A DNA stretch of 64,000 bases from TM7 phylum sp. oral taxon 348 (GCA_007845485.1 SDRW01000001.1:248001-312000); one strand, 5' to 3'; shown: positions 35,256-45,038, counted from the first letter of the stretch. Notes: a model not told the origin generated them from the letters alone. Numbers and translations: made by a program.

Positions 35256-36811
35256 TATAACATTGCCCCATAAACTAAGATTACAGCCATACTAATTAAG
35301 GCAAATATTACCATAATAGGAGCTGTACGCTTTAGCCAAGTTCGATAAGATACACCAGCCAAAGCTAATCCACCCATAAGCGAAGCAATTGTAGGAGCTA
35401 TCATGTTAAGCAAACCAGAAGCAGTAGCAAATGCAACTATAATTATTTCCTTATTAGCCCCCACTAGTTCAGCTACTGGAGCAAGCACCGGCATAGTAGC
35501 TGCGGCTAGTCCAGAAGAAGAAGGAATTACAAAAGTCATAGGTATATAGAATAAGAAAGCTAACACACCAACAAGACCATGCCCTACATGACCCAATAAA
35601 CTTTCGCCCCAATATATTATTGTGTCTTGAATGGCACCGTTCTGCATAACTACAGATACACCTGTTGCTACTGCAATAATAAGCGCTACTCCTAACAAAT
35701 CCGCTGTACCCTTTAAGAATGTATCAACAACAAAAACATTTTCTTTCTGGAATTCACGATAATATATTGCCGCTATTATCACAGTAGATATAAGGAATAA
35801 AGTTGATATCTCATTAAAGTACCAATTGCCAAACGATACAGTGTGACCAACACCAAGAATAGCGCCAATTATAGGCAGATCTTTAGCATGATTATATATG
35901 TCGCTAAATAGAGTTATGTTAAAGTCTTCCCAAGGAATAAGCGATACAATCATCAGTATAAAAGTTATAGCAAAGACAGTCATAACAGCCTTACGTGGCG
36001 CAGTAAACTTAGGGACATTCTTCATATCCAAAGTTGTCGTAGCAGGCTTATAGCGCACATCATCTTTATATCCGCCAGCCTTAACTTTAGCGGCATAGCG
36101 CATAGTAAACGCAATTGCTGCAGCTAAGCACAACACTAAAATAACAGCTTGCACACCCAAGACATTACCAAGTGGCACATCCGCTGAACCAGCAGCAATA
36201 CCAGTGGAGAATGGATTTATAGTTGAACCTAACACACCAACACCACCACCTAATACTATCACCATAACAGCAGTCATGGCATTATAGCCAGCTGCAAGCA
36301 TAATAGGTACAATCAAGGCATAGAATGCAACCGCTTCTTCTTGCATTCCGTAAGTTGTTCCACCAATAGCAAAGAATGTCATCAAAATTGGAATAAGCCA
36401 CTTCTCTTTGCCTTGCATTTTCTTAAGTAACGCACCTAGCGTGGCATCAAGTGCCCCAGTTTTCATGGTTACACCAAGGAAACCACCCAAGATTAAGACA
36501 AAAACAATCACATCTAGTTTTTCAGCCATACCTTTGACTGGAGAAATAAATGCATCCCAGAAACCTTGGCGTACATCAGTAGTTACAGTTTCACCCTTAT
36601 CATTAACACTAGTACTTACCTTTGAATCTTCCTTATAAGTACCATGAATACGAACGGTTTTCTCTGAGTTATTTGGATCTGGTTTAGTCATATAAGACCC
36701 AGAAGGAATAACCCACGTTAGTGTCGCCATTAAAGCAATCACCACAAAAAGAACCGTAAATGCCGATGGAGAGCGAAGTTTTTTCTTAACTTTTTTAGCT
36801 TTTTCTACCAT
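35255..36811 (-). CDS. arcD: arginine/ornithine antiporter, YfcC/DcuC (PF03606) family
   Basis: 518 residues with about 12 hydrophobic helices. PF03606 features are visible, such as GGTTYGMQEEAVAFYALIVP, GGGVGVLGSTINPFSTGIAA (in outline) and VIPSSSGLAAATMPVLAP. It belongs to the YfcC-type exchangers that replace the APC-type ArcD in streptococcal and related arc operons. Position between arcB and arcC supports arginine/ornithine exchange. Strong ribosome-binding site AAGGAGG. Confidence 0.88.
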   Translation of the reverse strand: MVEKAKKVKKKLRSPSAFTVLFVVIALMATLTWVIPSGSYMTKPDPNNSEKTVRIHGTYKEDSKVSTSVNDKGETVTTDVRQGFWDAFISPVKGMAEKLDVIVFVLILGGFLGVTMKTGALDATLGALLKKMQGKEKWLIPILMTFFAIGGTTYGMQEEAVAFYALIVPIMLAAGYNAMTAVMVIVLGGGVGVLGSTINPFSTGIAAGSADVPLGNVLGVQAVILVLCLAAAIAFTMRYAAKVKAGGYKDDVRYKPATTTLDMKNVPKFTAPRKAVMTVFAITFILMIVSLIPWEDFNITLFSDIYNHAKDLPIIGAILGVGHTVSFGNWYFNEISTLFLISTVIIAAIYYREFQKENVFVVDTFLKGTADLLGVALIIAVATGVSVVMQNGAIQDTIIYWGESLLGHVGHGLVGVLAFLFYIPMTFVIPSSSGLAAATMPVLAPVAELVGANKEIIIVAFATASGLLNMIAPTIASLMGGLALAGVSYRTWLKRTAPIMVIFALISMAVILVYGAML

Positions 36812-36839
36812 TTTGGAGCCTCCTTATAACTCCTTTAAA

Positions 36840-37829
36840 TTACAGCGTCAGCGCAATAACCGCTTTTATTGTATGCATGCGGTTCTCTGCCTGATCAAAA
36901 ACAATACTTGCACGACTACGGAAAACATCATCAGTAACTTCCATAGAATCAAGTCCATACTTTTGCTTAATATCTGCCCCAACAGAAGTAAGTGTATCAT
37001 GGAAGGCTGGCAAACAATGCATGAATTTAACTTCTGGATTGCCAGTCAAACGGAGCATATTGGTGTTAACCTGAAAATGTCGCAGTTGATTTATACGTTC
37101 CTCAAATTTATCTTCTTCACCCATAGACACCCAAACATCCGTGTAAATAACATCTGCGCCGCGAAGAGCTTCTTCAAAGTTATCGGTGATAGTTATCTTT
37201 GCATGGTTTTCATCGGCAATTCTATAAGCTTCATCTGTCAGATTCTGATCTGGGAAAAGTTCGCGAGGAGCCAAGATTCTAAAATCCAAACCCATCTTAG
37301 CCGAGCCTATCATTAGACTATTAGCCATATTATTACGTCCATCACCCACAAAAACTAACTTTTTACCACGCAAAGCACCAACGTGCTCTTCAATCGTCAA
37401 AAAATCGGCCAGGATTTGTGTTGGATGGAACTTATCAGTCAACCCATTCCAGACTGGTACACCAGCATATTTAGCCAGCTGTTCAACTGTCTCATGTGCA
37501 AAACCACGGAATTCAATTCCATCAAACATGCGGCCCAATACCTTAGCAGTATCCTCAATCGTCTCTTTTTTGCCAAGCTGAATATCGTCTTTGCCTAAAT
37601 ATTCTGGTGCTACACCTAAATCATTTGCAGCGACAGTGAATGCACAGCGAGTCCTAGTAGAAGTTTTTTCAAATAATAGCGCAATATTTTTGCCCTCATG
37701 GATGCGATGAGGAATGCCAGCATACTTTAAACGCTTATATTCCCTAGAAGTATCCAACAATAAACGAATCTCATCTGAGCTATAATCCTTTAGTGATAGA
37801 AGAGATCTACCCTTCAAACTTTGTGCCAT
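36840..37829 (-). CDS. arcB: ornithine carbamoyltransferase, catabolic
   Basis: 329 residues. The carbamoyl-phosphate-binding STRTR is in [12 protein letters not shown], the HxxQ-like site is [18 protein letters not shown] is the ornithine loop, and the catalytic Cys is in [10 protein letters not shown]. In the arc operon it runs in the phosphorolytic direction: citrulline plus phosphate to ornithine and carbamoyl phosphate. Ribosome-binding site GGAGG; one base separates it from arcA. Confidence 0.96.
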   Translation of the reverse strand: MAQSLKGRSLLSLKDYSSDEIRLLLDTSREYKRLKYAGIPHRIHEGKNIALLFEKTSTRTRCAFTVAANDLGVAPEYLGKDDIQLGKKETIEDTAKVLGRMFDGIEFRGFAHETVEQLAKYAGVPVWNGLTDKFHPTQILADFLTIEEHVGALRGKKLVFVGDGRNNMANSLMIGSAKMGLDFRILAPRELFPDQNLTDEAYRIADENHAKITITDNFEEALRGADVIYTDVWVSMGEEDKFEERINQLRHFQVNTNMLRLTGNPEVKFMHCLPAFHDTLTSVGADIKQKYGLDSMEVTDDVFRSRASIVFDQAENRMHTIKAVIALTL

Positions 37830-39095
37830 TTAAATATCCTCCCTTACTATAGGCATACTCATACAGCGTGGACCGCCACGACCGCGACCAAGCTCACTAC
37901 CCTTAACTTCAATAACTTCAACACCCGACTGGCGAAGCTTTTCATTGGTTACATAATTTCGATCATAAGTTACCACTACACCTGGAGCAATAGCTAGTGT
38001 ATTTGATCCATCATTCCATTGCTCGCGAGCCGCTGCAATAGGATCACCACCGCCGCATTCAATTAGATTAACCTTTGGTAAGCTCAAAGCTACGCGCAAA
38101 ACATGTTCAAGGTCAGTTTCATGAGTGATCTTTGGATATTTTTGACCATCAACCTTTTCCAAAACATAACAATTCATCTTGCCACCGCGATCACGAATCT
38201 CTGGATGGATCGTAAATTTATCATAATCAATCATAGTAAATACCGTATCTAAATGCATAAACGCGTGAGATTTTGGAATTTCCATGGCAATAACTTTTCT
38301 AAAGTTAGAACCAGCAAACAGCTTAGTTGCCATCATTTCAATCGCCTCAGCGGTAGTTCGCTCAGAAATACCAATTGCCATAACCTCAGAATTTAAGACT
38401 AATTCATCGCCGCCTTCAATTGAGAAGCGCTTATCACGATCATACCAAACAGACACATTATTATTCGCAAAGCGCGGATGGTGATTAATAATATAGCGCA
38501 TAAATAACGATTCTCGTCGACGAGCAGGCCAGTGCATCTTATTAATAGTCAATCCATTACCAATTGCCGCCGCTGGATCACGCGTAAAATACAAATTAGG
38601 CATTGGATCAAGATAAAAAGGATAAGCACTCTTAAGATAGAAGGATTGACTACTTTGTGCAACCAACTCATGTAATTGCTGGCGATGATGTTCAGGCGGT
38701 AAAGCCACCTCGTCTTTTCGCACACCAGACATAATCTTGCGCACCATATCACGTGTACTCATACTAAGTAGATACTGACGCAAAGCCTTGGTAATACGGC
38801 GTTCAGACTGCTTTGATGACGCTAGCATTTCATCAACAAACTTTTCGCGCAACTCATGAGTAGAAATTGCTTCAGAGACTAACTCATCAAGATATAAGAC
38901 TTCTACACCATGTGAACGAAGTACATTAGCAAATTCGTCATGTTCATTTTGAGCATCCTGCAAAAACGGAATATCATCAAATAATAAGTCCGTTAGATAT
39001 TCTGGTGTAAGGTTTTCTAGCTCAGCACCAGGCCGATGTAGTATTACTGTTTTTAATTTTCCTATTTCAGACGTGATGTGAATTGGATCGTACAT
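37830..39095 (-). CDS. arcA: arginine deiminase
   Basis: About 421 residues. Guanidine-modifying-enzyme motifs: [25 protein letters not shown], the catalytic His-Asp region [10 protein letters not shown], and the nucleophilic Cys near the end in [11 protein letters not shown]. It hydrolyses arginine to citrulline and ammonia. I prefer the ATG at 39095 over the adjoining in-frame GTG at 39098; the Shine-Dalgarno run GGGGGG ends five bases before it. First gene of arcABDC, which makes ATP and ammonia from host arginine. Confidence 0.96.
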   Translation of the reverse strand: MYDPIHITSEIGKLKTVILHRPGAELENLTPEYLTDLLFDDIPFLQDAQNEHDEFANVLRSHGVEVLYLDELVSEAISTHELREKFVDEMLASSKQSERRITKALRQYLLSMSTRDMVRKIMSGVRKDEVALPPEHHRQQLHELVAQSSQSFYLKSAYPFYLDPMPNLYFTRDPAAAIGNGLTINKMHWPARRRESLFMRYIINHHPRFANNNVSVWYDRDKRFSIEGGDELVLNSEVMAIGISERTTAEAIEMMATKLFAGSNFRKVIAMEIPKSHAFMHLDTVFTMIDYDKFTIHPEIRDRGGKMNCYVLEKVDGQKYPKITHETDLEHVLRVALSLPKVNLIECGGGDPIAAAREQWNDGSNTLAIAPGVVVTYDRNYVTNEKLRQSGVEVIEVKGSELGRGRGGPRCMSMPIVREDI

Positions 39096-39100
39096 CACAA

Positions 39101-39139
39101 CCCCCCTAATTTACTTTATTGATATCTTATATTGTAACA
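39101..39139 (-). promoter_or_regulatory. arc operon promoter and ribosome-binding site
   Basis: TGT-TACAAT extended -10 at 39131-39139 (minus strand), a leader of about 30 bases, and a strong AGGGGGG ribosome-binding site at 39101-39107. The -10 lies directly after the methyltransferase stop codon (39143). Unlike the leaderless genes in this window, this operon uses a classical initiation site. Confidence 0.65.
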
Positions 39140-39142
39140 CGT

Positions 39143-39775
39143 TTATGTTTTTGGACAAGAGGAAATAATCGCCAGGCTGGCCTCGGTTCTTAAGACAAAT
39201 TGCTGGTTGCGTCTCAGCCACTCGTCAACCGCCCGCGCCGCACCCGGCAGTGCTTCGTTAGCGTAATCATCGACAATAATCGTTACCTTTTCGTGAAATT
39301 TGCCCGCGCAGACGCGGAACGAATCAGCAATCGACTCATAAAAATCACCGTCAAAAAACGCAAATATAATATTTTCCGGCACGTCTTTAGGAGTAAAATC
39401 AGCAAACCAACCCTTGTGAATAATTGGCAGTTTCAATCCGGCCTTTTTGAAATTATAAACGAACGTTTTACGCGGCGCCAAGAGTTCGCCAGCCTTGAAT
39501 TGCTCGCCAGCAGCACTGTTGTCTGCCGAGGTTTTCTCTGGCAAACCAGCAAATGAATCATAGACGTGAAACTCGCCCGCAAACCGATAAGCGTCAAGCA
39601 GACGCCGAATAAACAAACTAGTTGTGCCGACATAGCAACCAAATTCGACGATATTTCCCGCCGTGCCGCCGCGTAGCACCTTTTCCAGTTCACGAAGCAG
39701 AACTCGCAATTCTTTGGTATCGACTTGGTCGGAAATAATTGGGTATTTGGCGAGGAGCTGATCGGTTTTATTCAT
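39143..39775 (-). CDS. TylF/MycF-family SAM-dependent methyltransferase
   Basis: 210 residues from the preferred start at 39775 (MNKTDQLLAKYPIISDQ). The TylF signature appears as NIVEFGCYVGTTSLFIRRLL (SAM binding), FHVYDSFAGLPEKT, and VPENIIFAFFDGDFYESI with the metal-binding Asp residues, then VDDYANEALPGAARAVD. The family O-methylates sugars or small molecules. The substrate here is unknown; surface glycan modification is conceivable. GC-rich. Confidence 0.85.
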   Translation of the reverse strand: MNKTDQLLAKYPIISDQVDTKELRVLLRELEKVLRGGTAGNIVEFGCYVGTTSLFIRRLLDAYRFAGEFHVYDSFAGLPEKTSADNSAAGEQFKAGELLAPRKTFVYNFKKAGLKLPIIHKGWFADFTPKDVPENIIFAFFDGDFYESIADSFRVCAGKFHEKVTIIVDDYANEALPGAARAVDEWLRRNQQFVLRTEASLAIISSCPKT

Positions 39776-39864
39776 ATTATTTATTATAGTTAGTCTATGG
39801 ATTATCGACAAATGATTGCCACTAGATTATTATAACTTTATAATCCTAAGTACAACTTTTCAAT

Positions 39865-40599
39865 ATGAACAACCACAAAATCATCACAACCTTTTTACCG
39901 AAACAAATAGATATCAGAAATTTAGACATCGTACTACCCGTCCTGCAAAAGTCAAACCTAATTGTTCATGGTGAAATTCACGGCATAAAAGAAAATGCCA
40001 ATATCGTCTATACCTTGGTTAAAAAAACTTGCATACAACGATTGGCTATTGAGGCCAGCCCTACTGTGCTTGACTTCATCAATTCAGTAAAGACTGAGGT
40101 TTATGATTTTTCCTTAGTTGACGAAGACCTTTTTGACTTAAGCGTTCTATCTCTTGAGATGATAAAAACGATAGCAATTCTTCTGCAGCAAAATCAACTT
40201 AAAGAGCTCGTTTTTATTGATACATTTTTTGACAATTTAGATGAGGATGCCATCATACCACCAAGCCCGCAAGAACGAGAAGAGCAGCTAGCTAAAAATA
40301 TCCTCGGAATTGACGACTCTCTACCAACATTATGCATTATGGGTCAATGGCATACGCAACCCAAAGTTGTTACAGATGGCGAAACACGGCATGAATCAGC
40401 GTTATATCGCTTGAGAAAAACAAAACCAAATGTACCGTTTATTCACAATATCTATCGACAAGGAGAACTATTTAATGATGGAAAAATAATTGAATTACCA
40501 GACAACCCAGCAGTGTCGTCTTGTTACGAGATCGTCCAGAAAACCGATATTGATTTTGACCTTCATGTACCCGAAGCGACAAAAATATCACTATGCTAA
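39865..40599 (+). CDS. EreA/ChaN-like superfamily protein
   Basis: 244 residues. NLIVHGEIHGIKENANIVYT resembles the GExHG...EN metal-binding start of the erythromycin-esterase/ChaN/TraB group, followed by LAIEASPTVLDFI and CIMGQWHTQP. The overall length is close to the catalytic core of those families. Activity could be hydrolysis of an ester or iron/haem-related; this is inferred from fold motifs only. A TATAAT box at 39839-39844 gives a short leader (about 14 bases) with no ribosome-binding site. The middle part is AT-richer than its neighbours. Confidence 0.55.
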   Translation: MNNHKIITTFLPKQIDIRNLDIVLPVLQKSNLIVHGEIHGIKENANIVYTLVKKTCIQRLAIEASPTVLDFINSVKTEVYDFSLVDEDLFDLSVLSLEMIKTIAILLQQNQLKELVFIDTFFDNLDEDAIIPPSPQEREEQLAKNILGIDDSLPTLCIMGQWHTQPKVVTDGETRHESALYRLRKTKPNVPFIHNIYRQGELFNDGKIIELPDNPAVSSCYEIVQKTDIDFDLHVPEATKISLC

Positions 40600-40602
40600 A
40601 AT
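40594..40602 (+). promoter_or_regulatory. extended -10 promoter of the PEBP gene, leaderless arrangement
   Basis: TGC then TAAAAT (40597-40602); the ATG at 40609 begins seven bases after the hexamer. The promoter overlaps the last codons of the upstream gene. Confidence 0.6.
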
Positions 40603-40608
40603 CATAGT

Positions 40609-41070
40609 ATGAAAATCGCTAGTCCTGCGTTCAACGAAAACGCTAAAATACCAAAAATTTACTCCAAGCTCGGCGGCAACCAACGCCCACCGCTTGCGAT
40701 CAGCGACGTGCCAGCAAACACCAAAAGCCTGGCGATCATCTGCCACGATCCCGACGCGCCCGGGCGCGATGGATTTTACCACTGGACAGTTTGGAATGTG
40801 CCAGCCGAAACTACTGAAATAACTGGCGAATCACTACCCGCAGTCGCCGTCGAAGGCGTTACCGGCTGGGGTTGTCCTGGCTGGGGTGGACCGCAGCCGC
40901 CGTTTGGCACGCACCGCTATCAATTTTACGTGTACGCGCTGGACACGACGTTAGATTTACCAGAAAACACCAAGCCCAAAGAACTCATCGCCGCCCTCAC
41001 GCCGCACATCATCGACCAAGCCGTACTGACTGGAAGATTTGGCGTGTTGGATATTTTGCGGCAGGGCTAG
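40609..41070 (+). CDS. PEBP family protein (YbhB/YbcL, Raf-kinase-inhibitor-like)
   Basis: 153 residues. The conserved ligand-site motifs are visible: SLAIICHDPDAPGRDGFYHW (DPDAP plus HW) and the GxxxPPxGxHRY motif as GPQPPFGTHRYQFYVYAL. The family binds phosphorylated or anionic ligands; the bacterial role is unclear. Length is normal. GC-rich; followed by a terminator. Confidence 0.93.
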   Translation: MKIASPAFNENAKIPKIYSKLGGNQRPPLAISDVPANTKSLAIICHDPDAPGRDGFYHWTVWNVPAETTEITGESLPAVAVEGVTGWGCPGWGGPQPPFGTHRYQFYVYALDTTLDLPENTKPKELIAALTPHIIDQAVLTGRFGVLDILRQG

Positions 41071-41090
41071 ATACAATCTTACACCCCCGC

Positions 41091-41121
41091 AAAAACATCC
41101 CGGATTTACCGAGATGTTTTT
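41091..41121 (+). terminator. terminator after the PEBP gene
   Basis: AAAAACATC-CGG stem with CCG-GATGTTTTT (one C/A mismatch), 5-base loop; A/T runs at the base make it able to act on both strands (the DUF3892 gene converges from the other side). Confidence 0.7.
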
Positions 41122-41144
41122 AACGAATATTACCCCCTATTTGT

Positions 41145-41426
41145 CTATAATCGCTTACGAGGTAAGTTTAGTAGATTATTCGCCCGTGAAGCGTCTGCGC
41201 GTGTCTGCAAAAAACGAACATGTCCATTGTATTTCACATCACAACGTGCTTCATCACCATCTTCCGATACAAAAGCGTAAGTTCCGTTAGCGTCAAGCCA
41301 GTCAATAAACCAGTTACGCTCAAGAGGAATCAATATGCCTCTGACATCGTTCGCCCAATAGTGTGAGATCGCTTCATATCGCTCATCACCTTCGGGCTTT
41401 GTGATTGCCCTAATTCGAACCGCCAT
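41145..41426 (-). CDS. DUF3892-like small protein
   Basis: 93 residues. IRAITKPEGDERYEAISHYW and FIDWLDANGTYAFVSEDGDE, with GHVRFLQTRAD near the end, match the pattern of DUF3892 (a small beta protein with an I-A-I / W / D-G-x-x-A-F-V core). Unknown function; frequent near mobile or defence genes. Ribosome-binding site AAAGGATAG. Confidence 0.7.
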   Translation of the reverse strand: MAVRIRAITKPEGDERYEAISHYWANDVRGILIPLERNWFIDWLDANGTYAFVSEDGDEARCDVKYNGHVRFLQTRADASRANNLLNLPRKRL

Positions 41427-41514
41427 GATAACTATCCTTTCTGTGGCGGAATTACCACTTATTAATATGTGTGGTATTATAGGAACTGTACAATTTGTTG
41501 GAAAACTATTGTGT

Positions 41515-41542
41515 AAGGAAGCGCCACATAGGCGCTTTTCCT
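41515..41542 (+). terminator. hairpin upstream of the IetAS-like locus
   Basis: GCGCC / GGCGC stem extended by GGAA/TTCC with a TT bulge, followed by ATTTAT. It terminates anything reading toward ietA, or is the leftover terminator of a lost gene whose start may be the MCGIIG codons at 41467. Confidence 0.45.
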
Positions 41543-41664
41543 ATTTATACCCCCAGGGTTCCTACCCCGATTACCACTATAATATAGTATCTGTACAAAT
41601 AAAGCAATGGGATGATGTGTCCCAAAATATTGTATTTGTGTCCCAGAGATGATATCATAATATT

Positions 41665-42705
41665 ATGAGGGAACAAATGCGCAAAAAGAATATACTCAAC
41701 CTAATTAAATACTACGCAGAGCATAATGATGCGGGTTTTCGAAATGAAGCGTATATCATTGCTAAGCTATTTGATCAAGCTGGAGATTCCCAATTAGCCG
41801 AGTATATTATGGCTCTATTGTCCGGTGCTAACGCATTCGTTCCGCAAAGCAATGAATACCAATCATCCTTCTTTAATAAAGTAAGTCTGGCAGGAGATTC
41901 ATTACCGCTACCCACTTCCATTATGGAAGATATCATTGGCGTCATTAACTCCATTAGACACCACGCTGGCTTTAATAAGTTCTTATTTGAGGGTGACCCA
42001 GGCACTGGCAAGACAGAGACAGTAAAGCAGATCGCTCGCATTCTCAACCGTGATCTCTACTCTGTTGATTTTGATAGTGTTGTTGACAGCAAGCTTGGGC
42101 AGACGTCTAAAAATATAGCTTCGGTATTTCAGGAAATACGAGCTTTACCAAATCCAGAAAAAGCAATAATCATGTTTGATGAAATTGATGCCATTGCTCT
42201 AGACCGTATAAACTCTAATGACTTACGCGAGATGGGACGAGTCACTTCGTCTGTTCTTAAGGGATTGGATGGTCTAGATGGTAATATTGTTCTTATTGCT
42301 ACCACTAACCTATTCTCTCAATTCGACAAAGCATTAACTAGGCGTTTTGACGCCGTTATCAATTTTAATAGGTACAACAAGAACGAACTGCTTGATATCG
42401 CAGAGTCAATATTAAACGATCTCTTAAGCCAGTTTAAATTTGCCGGCCGCAACATGCGTTTATTTAGAAAGATTATATCTAAAATGGATAAAATACCCTA
42501 CCCAGGCGAATTGAAGAATATCATAAAGACTTCAGTCGCGTTTAGCGATCCGACTAATGAATATGCTTACTTGAAAAAGCTCTACGAGGCCGTCTCAGGT
42601 CCAAGCGATATCAAGACGCTTCAAAATCAAGGTTTTTCAGTACGTGAGATAGAAATATTAACAAGCATATCAAAAAGTCAAGTTGCAAGAGAGCTACAAG
42701 GATAA
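41665..42705 (+). CDS. ietA: AAA+ ATPase of an IetAS-like defence pair
   Basis: 346 residues. A helical N-terminal ~70 residues is followed by a classical AAA core: Walker A GDPGTGKT (110-117), Walker B IIMFDEID (Asp172-Glu173), sensor 1 VLIATTN, and arginine-finger region DKALTRRFD. The C-terminal tail ends in a short helix with the HTH-like FSVREIEILTSISKSQVARE. It is followed after 3 bases by a subtilisin-like protease. An AAA ATPase plus S8 protease in this order is the IetAS architecture, linked to plasmid incompatibility and validated as anti-phage in other bacteria. A TATCAT -10-like box ends seven bases before the ATG. Confidence 0.78.
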   Translation: MREQMRKKNILNLIKYYAEHNDAGFRNEAYIIAKLFDQAGDSQLAEYIMALLSGANAFVPQSNEYQSSFFNKVSLAGDSLPLPTSIMEDIIGVINSIRHHAGFNKFLFEGDPGTGKTETVKQIARILNRDLYSVDFDSVVDSKLGQTSKNIASVFQEIRALPNPEKAIIMFDEIDAIALDRINSNDLREMGRVTSSVLKGLDGLDGNIVLIATTNLFSQFDKALTRRFDAVINFNRYNKNELLDIAESILNDLLSQFKFAGRNMRLFRKIISKMDKIPYPGELKNIIKTSVAFSDPTNEYAYLKKLYEAVSGPSDIKTLQNQGFSVREIEILTSISKSQVARELQG

Positions 42706-42708
42706 GTC

Positions 42709-44991
42709 ATGAACAGCATTCTACAGCTTCGTGGCACCCTTAATCAAAAACCAAACAGTGGTCGCCAAGGACCTCCAAACATACCAAAAGGCGCAAAATC
42801 AGTGGAATCCATTCATCTGAAAAGGCTACTTAAAGAATTAAAAGAACTAGACAGTTACTGGCAGACCGAAAAATTGATCACTGGCGCCTTGATAGATATA
42901 CACTATATAGATGTAATTGCAAAAAGTAATCGTATTAGCGGCTACTTTAACAAAGGAAAAAAATCAAACGAATCTGTGGTTGGTGCGTGCTTCGACAGAA
43001 CAGACATAAAACACCCAAAACACATCATTACGCACTATATTAGCAATGAAGCACTGACCGACACAATAGTAAAGGTCGAGAATAGTATACGTCTCCTAGA
43101 TGTCATTTTTAATGGCATAATAAAACATGATCAGATAGACAGCATAAAAAATAAAGGCATAAAATTTGAGGACTATAGCCTAAGCGAGTCAGTCTTCCTC
43201 AATATAGTAGTTGATTCATACTATATTGAGAGTTTCAGCGTACCAAACCGTGGAGCAAATGCCGATAATAATCAGATCGTTACAATCTACAAGACAGATG
43301 ATGACGTCTTATCTATATTACAGTCTATTGGCATCACAATTAATCCAGGAAAGATGCTTGGCAATAACGAGACTGCACCTACGCTTTTACTGCAACCAGA
43401 TGAGATAGAGCTACTCCAGAGCAAAGCTCCCTACCTTATCGCAATGTCCGTCAATGATTTAACCAAGTTAAACTTAGAGAATATCCCAGCTAGCGGCAGC
43501 AGCACTGCCGTGGAAGCCTCTCAACACACTAATCAAGCGGATATCATAGATAAGCCAAGTAATCAACCGATTGTTGGCGTCATTGATACATTATTTGACA
43601 CAAGCGTTTACTTTAGTGAGTGGGTAGATTATCGAGATATGGTGTCGGATGATATAGAAAAACAACCAAAAGACTACGGGCATGGTACGGCAGTCTCATC
43701 GATTATCGTGGACGGTCACAGACTGAATCCCGCCCTAGACGATGGATGCGGAAACTTTAGAGTTAGGCACTTTGGCGTGGCGGTTGGCGGAAAATTTAGT
43801 TCATTTACAGTAGTCAAACTTATTCGAGAGATTGTCGCTAATAACCGAGACATTAAGGTATGGAATCTGTCGCTGGGGTCTGATAAAGAAGTCAATGACA
43901 ACTTTATTTCGCCAGAGGCTGCAGAGTTAGATAGAATTCAATTTGATAACGATGTGATATTCGTAATCGCCGGAACTAATAAACCAGATATGCATAAGAG
44001 AGAAATGCTAATTGGAGCACCTGCAGATTCAATCAACTCCGTAGTGGTAAACTCCGTAGATAGGGAAAATAACCCAGCCTCTTACTCTCGAAAGGGACGT
44101 GTGCTCTCATTCTTTAACAAGCCTGACGTTAGTGCATATGGTGGCGACGGTAGCGATTACAGAGATAATATCCATGTATGCATATCCGCAGGTACTTACA
44201 AGTTTCTATCTGGCACATCATTTGCCGCACCGTGGATTACTCGTAAGTTAGCATACCTTATAGAAATACTAGGATTGAGCCGCGAAGTAGCAAAGGCGTT
44301 AATTGTCGATGCGGCTACAGGCTGGGAAGATACTGGCAATAACCAAAGTATAGCTCCACTTATTGGACATGGATCGGTGCCAATAAAAATCGACGATATC
44401 GTTAAGTCTAAGGATAATGAGATTAAGTTTGTGATAAACGACATCTCTAAGGAGTATGACACTTATGCATATAACATACCAGTACCTGTTAATAAAGAGG
44501 TTCACCCTTTTGTCGCCAAAGCTACTTTGTGTTACTTCCCCAAGTGCTCAATCAACCAGGGTGTGGACTATACTAATACGGAGCTGGATATATCAATAGG
44601 AAGGATTAATCACAGGGGTATAAAAACAATCAACAAGAATACTCAAACTACTGGCGGTTTTGTATATGAAGGTGATGCAAGAAAATTATTTCGCAAATGG
44701 GACAACACTAAGCATATACGTGAAAAATATGGATCCAAATTAAGAGCCCGAAAAGCATATGAATCTGGCATGTGGGGCGTAAGTATAAAAACTAAGGAAC
44801 GATTAGAAAAACGTGACGGGTATGGTATTAAGTTTGGACTTGTAGTTACTCTTAAAGAAATTAACAACATAAACAGAGTCCACGATTTTATTCAAAAAGC
44901 ACGCTTGGCGGGATGGATTGTTAATGAGATAGACATTGATACTCAAGTTGACCTACACGAAAAATCACAGGAGGTAATTCACTTCGACTAG
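42709..44991 (+). CDS. ietS: subtilisin-like serine protease (S8) of an IetAS-like defence pair
   Basis: 760 residues without a signal peptide, so probably cytoplasmic. The catalytic triad is intact: Asp293 in IVGVIDT, His325 in DYGHGTAVSSIIVD, Ser504 in SGTSFAAPW. A ~285-residue N-terminal region and a ~230-residue C-terminal region flank the protease domain and are presumably used for sensing and ATPase docking. Cytoplasmic subtilisins paired with AAA ATPases are typical of IetAS-type systems: the ATPase is thought to control or feed the protease on infection. The coupling (3 bases after ietA) argues for one functional unit. Confidence 0.8.
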   Translation: MNSILQLRGTLNQKPNSGRQGPPNIPKGAKSVESIHLKRLLKELKELDSYWQTEKLITGALIDIHYIDVIAKSNRISGYFNKGKKSNESVVGACFDRTDIKHPKHIITHYISNEALTDTIVKVENSIRLLDVIFNGIIKHDQIDSIKNKGIKFEDYSLSESVFLNIVVDSYYIESFSVPNRGANADNNQIVTIYKTDDDVLSILQSIGITINPGKMLGNNETAPTLLLQPDEIELLQSKAPYLIAMSVNDLTKLNLENIPASGSSTAVEASQHTNQADIIDKPSNQPIVGVIDTLFDTSVYFSEWVDYRDMVSDDIEKQPKDYGHGTAVSSIIVDGHRLNPALDDGCGNFRVRHFGVAVGGKFSSFTVVKLIREIVANNRDIKVWNLSLGSDKEVNDNFISPEAAELDRIQFDNDVIFVIAGTNKPDMHKREMLIGAPADSINSVVVNSVDRENNPASYSRKGRVLSFFNKPDVSAYGGDGSDYRDNIHVCISAGTYKFLSGTSFAAPWITRKLAYLIEILGLSREVAKALIVDAATGWEDTGNNQSIAPLIGHGSVPIKIDDIVKSKDNEIKFVINDISKEYDTYAYNIPVPVNKEVHPFVAKATLCYFPKCSINQGVDYTNTELDISIGRINHRGIKTINKNTQTTGGFVYEGDARKLFRKWDNTKHIREKYGSKLRARKAYESGMWGVSIKTKERLEKRDGYGIKFGLVVTLKEINNINRVHDFIQKARLAGWIVNEIDIDTQVDLHEKSQEVIHFD

Positions 44992-45038
44992 ACCTGTACT
45001 TATAATATTAAGAGATATTATTCTATAATCAACATCAA

